A stretch of 11,943 nucleotides of DNA from an uncultured Treponema sp. (GTDB lineage: Bacteria > Spirochaetota > Spirochaetia > Treponematales > Treponemataceae), in assembly GCA_905236465.1 (NCBI GenBank), contig CAJOQA010000215.1, forward strand, positions 1 through 11,943, written 5' to 3'. The position numbers and the translations under genes were made by a program. Below the pieces are notes generated by a model, which made no database searches, was not told where the DNA came from, and worked only from the letters and a program-made list of their open reading frames with translations. Position 1 is the first letter of the stretch, and every line of letters begins with the position of its first letter. Shown piece by piece: positions 1 through 6,030 of this stretch.

Positions 1-96
1 CTTTACAACAATATCTGCATCAGCTTCCATATTGCGGTTTCTTATGTTTTCCTTTACCGCTTCAAGGTTGTCTTTAATAAATTTGTAGTCTAACAT
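1..96 (-). CDS. serS: Seryl-tRNA synthetase, N-terminal fragment (runs off the window)
   Basis: Only the first 32 codons are present. They start with ATG at 96 and run off the left edge without a stop. The peptide begins MLDYKFIKDNLEAVKENIRN and continues with NMEADADIVVK, which matches the usual start of bacterial SerRS (MLD-KFI-N-E-VK-NI--R). This is the beginning of the helical arm that grips tRNA(Ser). The enzyme charges tRNA(Ser) with serine in the cytoplasm. A good Shine-Dalgarno sequence (GAGGAAA, read on the minus strand) lies about 4 nt before the ATG and supports this start. The gene follows the SIMPL lipoprotein gene in the same direction, with a 170-bp gap that holds a nested palindromic element. 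I see no convincing separate promoter, so read-through from upstream is possible. Identity is by recognition of a short N-terminus. Confidence 0.85.
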   Translation of the reverse strand, partial: MLDYKFIKDNLEAVKENIRNRNMEADADIVVK

Positions 97-127
97 TTTG
101 TTTCCTCATGAATGTAACAGAAAATAG

Positions 128-244
128 ACCTGTTCGGAAACTCCGTTTCCGCTCAGGTGACGAGTTCAAAATCGCTGAAATAGCGCGATTTTGAACATCT
201 CATTTCAGGGTAACCTGTTCTGAAACTGAAGTTTCCGAACAGGT
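128..244. repeat. Nested palindromic intergenic element with 15-bp inverted ends
   Basis: The ends are perfect 15-bp inverted repeats: 128-142 (ACCTGTTCGGAAACT) pairs with 230-244. The left end motif recurs as a direct copy at 213-227 with one mismatch, so 213-226 can instead fold onto 231-244 as a tight hairpin with a 4-nt loop. A second small hairpin sits at 135-151 (CGGAAAC/GTTTCCG, 3-nt loop). The centre holds a separate perfect 12-bp inverted repeat (164-196). The element fills most of the gap between the SIMPL gene stop and serS. I see no transposase and no clear target-site duplication. No U-tract follows the hairpins on the minus strand, so a simple intrinsic terminator is not supported. 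It could be a MITE or REP-like dispersed repeat, or an RNA processing or attenuation structure between two co-directional genes. Confidence 0.7.
164..196. repeat. Perfect 12-bp inverted repeat at the core of the palindromic element
   Basis: GTTCAAAATCGC at 164-175 is mirrored exactly by GCGATTTTGAAC at 185-196, with a 9-nt centre. The outer bases 158-160 and 200-202 (TGA/TCA) extend the symmetry after a 3-nt break. It would form a stable hairpin on either strand. Whether it is a protein-binding site, an RNA structure or simply the core of a dispersed repeat cannot be told from one copy. Confidence 0.7.
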
Positions 245-266
245 TTAATATATAGGAATTCTCTTT

Positions 267-971
267 TTACTTCAACTGGTATACTGCATGAAGGGTAACA
301 GAGACCGAAGAGTCAGCAGGATTTACACTTACGTCTGAACGGGCTGATTTTGCATATTCACTTGTTGTAGCTGTACGGGGGTAATCAGAATTCGGTTCTT
401 CTGAAATCTGAATGATTCTTCCTAATTCCCTTCCGCTTGCACTTGCTAAAGTCATGGCTTTTTCTTCTGCTTGTTTTAGTGCCAAAAGCCTTGCCTGCTT
501 AACGGCTTCATCCGTGTTTTTAGCTGAATAGGACAGGCTGGATATAGAATTTGCCCCTGCTTGAATTGCAGCCGAAATTATCTTCCCGATTTTTGTCACA
601 TCATCAAACTGAACATTCACCCCGTTGTTAATCCTATAGAGGCCTGTTACTATGCCCTTATCTGTATAATCTTGCTCCTGGTAAACTGAATAGTTTGCTG
701 TGCTTATCGCGCTTTCCGGCAACCCCTCTTTCTTAAGGGCAGCTTTTACCTCTTGAATTTTTAAGTTGTTCTCTTCAACGGCAAGATTTATGTCTGCATT
801 ACGGGTGGTAACTGCTAAATTGATTGCAAACTGGTTGCTTTCTATCATAACCTTGCCACTGCCGTAAACGGAAACCGTTCTTGCCGGTGTATCCATGCTC
901 TTTACAGAGCAAGAAAAAAGTGTAAAAGTGCACAGGGGCAAAAGAAGTTTGCATAAGTTTTTAGTTTTCAT
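267..971 (-). CDS. SIMPL-domain (DUF541) lipoprotein
   Basis: The protein has 234 residues. It opens with a lipoprotein signal: basic MKTK, a hydrophobic stretch, then the lipobox LFSC with the acylated cysteine at position 21, so the mature protein should be membrane-anchored and face the periplasm. From about residue 30 to the end it resembles the SIMPL/DUF541 family: VSVYGSGKV near the start, a mid part with YRINNGVNVQFDDVTKIGKI, and a C-terminal part where alanine/lysine-rich helices (ARLLALKQAEEKAMTLA) precede the last strands. Family members include E. coli YggE, linked to oxidative stress protection, and the mouse protein that gave the family its name; the molecular role is unclear. 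It lies 9 bp after the TPR-like gene with a GGAAA ribosome site inside that gap, so it is probably the fourth gene of the smc operon. Confidence 0.82.
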   Translation of the reverse strand: MKTKNLCKLLLPLCTFTLFSCSVKSMDTPARTVSVYGSGKVMIESNQFAINLAVTTRNADINLAVEENNLKIQEVKAALKKEGLPESAISTANYSVYQEQDYTDKGIVTGLYRINNGVNVQFDDVTKIGKIISAAIQAGANSISSLSYSAKNTDEAVKQARLLALKQAEEKAMTLASASGRELGRIIQISEEPNSDYPRTATTSEYAKSARSDVSVNPADSSVSVTLHAVYQLK

Positions 972-980
972 TATATTTCC

Positions 981-2513
981 TTATCTAATATCAAAATACA
1001 TACGCTGAATGTAGGTAATCCTTTCATTTGCGTTGTTCCAAAGGGAACTTTGTGGGTAGCGACTTATAAGTGTTTGGTAAGTTTCAAGTGAAGTCTTTAT
1101 GTTCCTAGAAGAAGAAGGCGCTTCTAAGGCCCTTCCCTTCAAGTAAAGCCCCTGATCTACCTTTGACTCATCAGACACTGCAAAAAACTCCTCAAGAGTT
1201 GAAAGGCACTTTGCAAAGTCCTTGTTGTCATAAGACTCCTGTGCCTGTTTTAGCAAGTCATCCTGGCTTACCCCGCTAGAACTTACTCCCGTTACCCCTT
1301 CAGAGTTCAGCACTGCATTAGCCATTTCTGTACTAGCTTCTGCTTGGGTGGCACTTACTTCTTCGCTCTTACTGCTTTCCTTTTTCTCTTCTACTTTTTT
1401 TTCTTCGCTCTTTTTCTCTTCTTCTTTTACAACACTAGTAGGCTTTTTGCCGCCAGATACACTAGTAGGCTGTGGCACATAGTCACCATAGGCTGGTGCT
1501 GTAATGTGAGCATCGTTATCTTCTTCTTCAAGAACAGTAACCTTTAAATAGTCATCTATATATGTTCCGCTTAACGCATCATTTTTATAGAAGTGAAGCA
1601 GATCTGTTCCTGCATCCTTGCCCCTTAGCGTAAAGGTTGTGTCGTCAATACCAATCTTGCGACCAAAGTACCGTAAAAGCTCTCCCCCTTCTTTTTCACC
1701 AAGGTAAATCCAGCCCCTGCCAGGGTAGGTAATATCCAAGTACTGACCTCTTTTTATAGTAACAGACCGGCTTTCCCTAACTTCCTTCTCGCTTATCTGG
1801 CTGTTCTCATCCTCATTTGTTACCGGTGCATCGCTAGCTTCTGTCTTACTAGCCTCTGTTTTTGCAGGCTCAGTTTTAACGGGTTCTGCCTTTACCGGCT
1901 CTGTCTTAGCTGGCTCTGTCTTAGCTGGCTCTGTTTTAGCCGGTTCAGTTTTAGCAGCTTGTGTCTTTACGGGTTCAGCTTTTACAGGCTCTGTTTTAGC
2001 TGCTTCTGTCTTTGCGGGCTCAACTTTTACAGGTTCAGTCTTTACAGGCTCTGTTTTAACAGGTTCTTCCTTAACAACTTCTGTTTTAGCCGGTTCAGCC
2101 TTAGCTGGCTCGCTGACTAAATTCTCTCCACCTTCTGTGGTTTCTGTTGTAGAAGATTCCTTTGTAACAGTTGTAACCGTCTTAGTCGTAATTGTCTCTG
2201 TCGTAATTCTAGTAGTTGTAATAGGACCAGACTTACTGCTTGTGGTTTGAGACTTTTCTTCCCCTTCTAGCAAGGGAAGGTCGATTGGCTCTATATCAGA
2301 AAGCTTTTCTTCTGTGCTAGGTTCATATACTTTTTTTCTTTCAGCAGGCTCAACATCAGTTGCCGTATACTCTGCATCCTCTGTATTGCCAAGTACATTT
2401 GCAGGAACTGTTATCGTCTCTGCTTCGCTTAGGCTTTCCTGACTGCTTATCCCCGAAAGACTTAACAAAAAGAATGGCATTACTGCCAATGCTGATAAAA
2501 TCCTCTTTTTCAT
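981..2513 (-). CDS. Secreted repeat-rich protein with C-terminal TPR-like region
   Basis: The protein has 510 residues and I cannot name it. Residues 1-25 look like a cleavable signal peptide (MKKR, a hydrophobic core, then SGISSQ). Next come an acidic segment, a threonine-rich stretch (about 99-127) and 18 pentapeptide units of the E-P-A/V-K-T type (135-224). A compact, probably beta-rich domain follows at about 248-328 (key pieces ITYPGRGWIYLGE and TTFTLRGKDAGTDLLHFYK), then a Lys/Glu-rich linker (358-385). The C-terminal 95 residues (LLKQAQESYDNKDFAKCLSTL, then YQTLISRYPQSSLWNNA) look like TPR helices, as in YbgF/CpoB or BamD. The charged linkers suggest a protein that spans periplasmic distance between two binding ends. 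Its start overlaps the preceding stop as ATGA, which implies translational coupling. Function is unknown; an envelope scaffold is an inference. Confidence 0.75.
   Translation of the reverse strand: MKKRILSALAVMPFFLLSLSGISSQESLSEAETITVPANVLGNTEDAEYTATDVEPAERKKVYEPSTEEKLSDIEPIDLPLLEGEEKSQTTSSKSGPITTTRITTETITTKTVTTVTKESSTTETTEGGENLVSEPAKAEPAKTEVVKEEPVKTEPVKTEPVKVEPAKTEAAKTEPVKAEPVKTQAAKTEPAKTEPAKTEPAKTEPVKAEPVKTEPAKTEASKTEASDAPVTNEDENSQISEKEVRESRSVTIKRGQYLDITYPGRGWIYLGEKEGGELLRYFGRKIGIDDTTFTLRGKDAGTDLLHFYKNDALSGTYIDDYLKVTVLEEEDNDAHITAPAYGDYVPQPTSVSGGKKPTSVVKEEEKKSEEKKVEEKKESSKSEEVSATQAEASTEMANAVLNSEGVTGVSSSGVSQDDLLKQAQESYDNKDFAKCLSTLEEFFAVSDESKVDQGLYLKGRALEAPSSSRNIKTSLETYQTLISRYPQSSLWNNANERITYIQRMYFDIR
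1842..2111 (-). repeat. In-frame 15-bp minisatellite (18 pentapeptide units)
   Basis: The stretch encodes 18 consecutive five-residue units of the form E-P-A/V-K-T, with variants such as EVVKE, EAAKT and QAAKT. The units differ at silent sites and by A/V changes, so they are not a fresh perfect expansion. Four adjacent units near 190-209 are most alike (EPAKT three times, then EPVKA). The period is a multiple of three, so gain or loss of units would keep the frame and change only the linker length. Pro/Lys/Glu repeats of this kind form extended, stiff, periplasm-crossing linkers in TonB-like proteins. Confidence 0.9.
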
Positions 2514-2884
2514 GGAGCTGCTCCTATTATTTCATCAACGACCTGTTCATTGGCCTGATGTAATTCATTCATATTTACGGAATTAGGTTTTGAAAACCAC
2601 CTGTCGCTCTCTTTCCTGTTCCAACTGCTAGTGGCCTCCCTTGAAAAGTAGTAGTCTTGGGTCAACTTCAGTTGCGAAGGTGGCAAAAATGAATCTTCTG
2701 CAGAAAGAGGTGTCCTAGCTTTTTGAAATGCCTTCTTTTTTGAAGTTGAAGAAAGGGCAAAGATGAGAACAATTATCGCACTTACAAAAAGAAATAGCAG
2801 AATCGCAAGTATTGTCACTGTCAACTTGCTAGTTCTTTCCACAAAATCATCAAAATTAGCTTTTATATCTTCAAAAAATTCCAT
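2510..2884 (-). CDS. Small single-span membrane protein of unknown function
   Basis: The protein has 124 residues and belongs to no family I recognise. Residues 1-20 are amphipathic and charged (MEFFEDIKANFDDFVERTSK). One transmembrane helix follows at about 21-45 (LTVTILAILLFLFVSAIIVL and on), then a basic SKKKAFQKAR stretch and a polar tail of about 75 residues with no cysteine. The lysines after the helix suggest by the positive-inside rule that the tail may face the cytoplasm, but the N-terminus also carries charge, so topology is open. The gene begins 2 bp after the smc stop and its own stop overlaps the next start (ATGA), so it sits tightly between SMC and the secreted repeat protein. 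It is probably expressed in step with both. Reading frame and context make it a real gene; the role is unknown. Confidence 0.75.
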   Translation of the reverse strand: MEFFEDIKANFDDFVERTSKLTVTILAILLFLFVSAIIVLIFALSSTSKKKAFQKARTPLSAEDSFLPPSQLKLTQDYYFSREATSSWNRKESDRWFSKPNSVNMNELHQANEQVVDEIIGAAP

Positions 2885-2886
2885 TT

Positions 2887-5800
2887 TTATACAGTTTGCG
2901 CCTCTTCTTGATTTTCGGAATTTCCTTCCTCAACCTTTTCTGTATTTTCAGAATTTTCTTCATTTCCGCTGTCTGCTAGCTTTTCCATAGCAGAGACATT
3001 TTCAGATTCTTTTAAAGAACCGTCAGGGTTATGCTCTCGCCTAGGCGGGCGGGGGGGAATTACAATTCCTTCCTCAGGAGGAACATCTTCTTCTACAAAA
3101 TTGTCATCCTTATCATAGGCAATCTGCCCGTTCAGGGTATTGTCGTCCATGCGGATCTGAGCAACCTTTGTTATACCGCTTTCTTCCATAGTAACACCCA
3201 GCAAAGAAGAAGCCCCCGTTGCAGTCTTATGGTTGTGGGTAATTACGATGTACTGGCTTATATTCGCAAAAGCCCTAAGCACATTTACGAAGGAAGCGAC
3301 ATTTTTTCCGTCAAGGGCTGCATCAATTTCGTCCAAAAGACAGAAGGGGCTGGGGCGAACTTGGTAGGTTGCAAAGAGCAGGGCCAAGGCTGTCATGGTT
3401 TTTTCACCGCCAGAAAGCAGGGAAATATTCTCAAGTTTCTTTCCTGGCGGCTGAGCATAAATGTCAATACCTGTAGTCAATACATTCGCAGGATCCACTA
3501 AGCGGAGCTCCGCCCTGCCTCCGTCAAATAAGCGACGGAACATATTGTGAAAGTTTTTTCGTATCTTATTATAAGTGTCTAGGAACATTTCCGTAGACTT
3601 TGTGCGTATTTCTCCGCTAACCCGTTCAAGATCAGCCAAAGTCTTTTTAGCATCGTCATAGCTTTTCTGTTGCCTTTCATACCTGTCTTTTTCTTCTGAA
3701 AACTGGTCTAAGGCCATCATGTTTACTTGACCTAAAGCGGCAATCTTTTGCTTTGTGTCAGCAAGTTTTTCCCTAATAACAGCAGGGCTTTCTGTTATTG
3801 TATACATCCGTTCCTCAAATTCCATAAGATCGCGGGAATAGTGTTCCTGAAAGTTCTGCTTTATATTTGCAATTTCTGTCTGAGACTGGGCAATGCTTAT
3901 TGTATACTGCTGTATCTTAGCCTGCCACTTATTTTTTTCATCAGTCTTTTTCTGCAAGGCTGTCTCTTTACCGCTAGTCTTGCTGTTACATTCCTTAATC
4001 TGCAGGTCAAGGCTGTCTAGTTCTTTAGCAAGTTTTTGCCCCTTGTATTCAAGTTCCGCAATCTGCTCGTCTATTTCCTGAATTTCATCATCTAAGCCTT
4101 CGCTTCTTTTCTTTTCTTCAAAAAGTTCGCCTTCCTGCTCAGAAAGTGAGTTTTGCGTTTCGGCAAGCATCTTTTTTTGCAAAGAAATCTGCTGCTTACA
4201 GGCATCGATCTGGGACTGAAACTGGGCCTGGGTTACCCGCATCTTGTTCAGGGTCTCTTTATACTCTTCAATTTTCTTATTTAGTTCAGAATTAAGATTA
4301 TTTAATTCTTCATTAGCCTTTTGCAATTCAGAAACACTTTCTATGTTAGACTGAATGTCTGAATCAATTCCCCTTTTCTTAGTGATGATACCTTCAGGCG
4401 ACAAAAAATCATCTATAAACTGTGGGGTAGTCTTCGTATAATTATCTATAGAAGAAGAAAGGGAGTCTAACATAGCGCCCAAATCAGAAAAAGCCTTAAC
4501 TGCATCCTCTGTTATTGCATTGCTTTCCGCTTCCGTGTGGTTGGGTAAGGCTTTCCAGTCTTTAAGTATATTTAAACGTCCCTTGGCAAAGATTTTAATT
4601 TTTTCAAGGCTGGTGCTCAGTTCTTCTTTTGCCCTTTTGCTCGCACTTGAAGAATAACCTGCATCCTTTAGTTTTGCGTCAAGTTCTGTAACGATATCTT
4701 CTGTAATTGAAGTAAGCTTTTCCTGGAGTGCCAAGCGCTCCCTTTCTAGTTGGGAAATATTCTTAAGATTCTCTGAAATTTGCTGCCTGTTATCCTCTAT
4801 CTGGCTAGCTGACTGGTGGATGTTTTCCGAGAAGCTCTTTATATTGCTGTTTATCTCCTCAACTTTTTTATTTTTCTCGTACAAGTCCGCATTAAAGGCA
4901 TCGATTTCATCATTAAAGTCATTTATACGGTCTTTTGTTGACTTTATGCGCCCTTCAAGTTGGCTTATTTTTTCCTTAATTGTTGTCTGCTGGATTTTCA
5001 GCTGCTTAGCCATATTCTTCTTTCCGGTTTGTTCTGCGGAAGTCTGAATCAGCTCCTGGTTTTTTGTGTTAGCCTCTTCCTGTAAAGACTTAATCTTATC
5101 TGTATTTTCATTAAGGGTGTTGTAGATTTCCTCTATTTCTTTTATTACGGCATCCCTTTTTTGCTCAGCTTCTGTTTTTTCGCTGTCATGCCTGGCCTTG
5201 TTTTGGGTAAAGTCTTTAAGTTTTAGAAGCTGAATATCTAATTCCTGATTGAATTTTGCCTCGTTTAATTCCCTGTATTTCTTTGTTTTTTCAGCCTGAA
5301 CTTTAAGGCTTTCATAGTTCCTTTTTGTTTCAGCAAGCCCTATGTCAATTTGGGCAAGGTTTGCCCTTGTTCTTTCAAGCTCCCTTTCAGCTTCCTCAAC
5401 TTTTGCCTTGCTCCTGCTGATTCCTGCCGCTTCTTCAAAAAGATAGCGCCTATCCTCTGGCTTTGAAGAAAGAATCTGGTCGATTTTTCCCTGCTCCATA
5501 ACAGAATAGGCAGCCTTTCCAACACCAGTGTCCATAAAGAGCCTACGGACTTCTGTTGCTGTGGCCTGCCTGCCGTTTATAAAGTATTCGTTTTCACCAG
5601 ATCTATACAGGCGTCTCTTTAAAGCAAGTTCACTGTCATCTATTGGAAGCAAATTTTTCTCATTGCTTATGGTCAGCGTAACCTCTGCTACAGACAGGGC
5701 GGGCCTTGATTCTGTTCCATTAAAAATAACATCTTCCATAGATGCTGCGCGCAGATTTTTAGACTTGTTTTCTGCAAGAACCCATTTCACGGCATCAACA

Positions 5801-5919
5801 ACATTGCTTTTACCGCAACCATTGGGACCGAGCAAAGCTGTAATTCCATCAGCAAAATTTATATGAGTTCTGTCAGCAAAGGATTTAAAACCAAAAATTT
5901 CAAGACTTTTTAAAAACAC
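2887..5919 (-). CDS. smc: Chromosome segregation ATPase SMC, short form without recognisable hinge
   Basis: The start is GTG at 5919, preceded by AGGGGAAG. The 1010-residue product has the SMC N-terminal head (1-170): FKSFADRTHINF, Walker A GPNGCGKS (31-38) and the Q-loop around Q143 in MEQGKIDQIL. Coiled coils follow at about 170-410 and 520-715. The C-terminal head (about 720-930) has the signature LSGGEK (835-840), Walker B with FCLLDEIDAAL (catalytic E864) and the H-loop H895. These are the parts of an active ATPase that shapes and segregates the chromosome, usually with ScpA and ScpB, which are not in this window. Two things are odd. The protein is about 170 residues shorter than typical bacterial SMC, and the region between the coils (411-520) lacks the glycine-rich hinge pattern. 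An acidic, proline-containing tail of about 70 residues follows the head. The frame is open throughout, so this is not a frameshift. Confidence 0.93.
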   Translation of the reverse strand: MFLKSLEIFGFKSFADRTHINFADGITALLGPNGCGKSNVVDAVKWVLAENKSKNLRAASMEDVIFNGTESRPALSVAEVTLTISNEKNLLPIDDSELALKRRLYRSGENEYFINGRQATATEVRRLFMDTGVGKAAYSVMEQGKIDQILSSKPEDRRYLFEEAAGISRSKAKVEEAERELERTRANLAQIDIGLAETKRNYESLKVQAEKTKKYRELNEAKFNQELDIQLLKLKDFTQNKARHDSEKTEAEQKRDAVIKEIEEIYNTLNENTDKIKSLQEEANTKNQELIQTSAEQTGKKNMAKQLKIQQTTIKEKISQLEGRIKSTKDRINDFNDEIDAFNADLYEKNKKVEEINSNIKSFSENIHQSASQIEDNRQQISENLKNISQLERERLALQEKLTSITEDIVTELDAKLKDAGYSSSASKRAKEELSTSLEKIKIFAKGRLNILKDWKALPNHTEAESNAITEDAVKAFSDLGAMLDSLSSSIDNYTKTTPQFIDDFLSPEGIITKKRGIDSDIQSNIESVSELQKANEELNNLNSELNKKIEEYKETLNKMRVTQAQFQSQIDACKQQISLQKKMLAETQNSLSEQEGELFEEKKRSEGLDDEIQEIDEQIAELEYKGQKLAKELDSLDLQIKECNSKTSGKETALQKKTDEKNKWQAKIQQYTISIAQSQTEIANIKQNFQEHYSRDLMEFEERMYTITESPAVIREKLADTKQKIAALGQVNMMALDQFSEEKDRYERQQKSYDDAKKTLADLERVSGEIRTKSTEMFLDTYNKIRKNFHNMFRRLFDGGRAELRLVDPANVLTTGIDIYAQPPGKKLENISLLSGGEKTMTALALLFATYQVRPSPFCLLDEIDAALDGKNVASFVNVLRAFANISQYIVITHNHKTATGASSLLGVTMEESGITKVAQIRMDDNTLNGQIAYDKDDNFVEEDVPPEEGIVIPPRPPRREHNPDGSLKESENVSAMEKLADSGNEENSENTEKVEEGNSENQEEAQTV

Positions 5920-5957
5920 GAATCTTCCCCTGATAGTTTCGTCTGTAAAGTTTTATC

Positions 5958-5986
5958 ATTATATCAAGAAACTTAGTGTAATTCAA
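5958..5986 (-). promoter_or_regulatory. Sigma-70-type promoter for the smc operon
   Basis: Read on the minus strand, TTGAAT (5981-5986) and a perfect TATAAT (5958-5963) are separated by exactly 17 bp. Transcription would start near 5951, giving a 5' leader of about 32 nt that contains the AGGGGAAG ribosome site before the GTG of smc. It does not overlap the divergent promoter at 5996-6024. The two cores are only 9 bp apart, so one polymerase or regulator could affect both. Confidence 0.7.
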
Positions 5987-5995
5987 GTGCTTGTC

Positions 5996-6024
5996 TTGTC
6001 AAATAATTTGATTTCCTATATAAT
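5996..6024 (+). promoter_or_regulatory. Sigma-70-type promoter for the HD-GYP/bactofilin pair
   Basis: TTGTCA (5996-6001) and a perfect TATAAT (6019-6024) are separated by 17 bp. The usual start, 7 nt downstream of the -10, falls on the A of the ATG at 6031. No Shine-Dalgarno sequence is present in the 20 nt before that ATG. Together these suggest a leaderless mRNA. Confidence 0.7.
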
Positions 6025-6030
6025 AACTTT

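Noticed and set aside
213..244. Hairpin after the SIMPL gene as an intrinsic terminator
   Set aside because: On the minus strand no U-tract follows it; it is better treated as part of the larger nested element.
1842..2111. Regular short repeats that could suggest a CRISPR array
   Set aside because: The 15-bp period has no unique spacers, and the repeats are in frame inside a secreted protein as pentapeptide units.
3031..3501. Open frame of 156 codons on the plus strand opposite smc
   Set aside because: It lies wholly inside the well-supported smc coding region, antisense, with no recognisable protein pattern; the same holds for the other plus-strand frames across 2760-5870.
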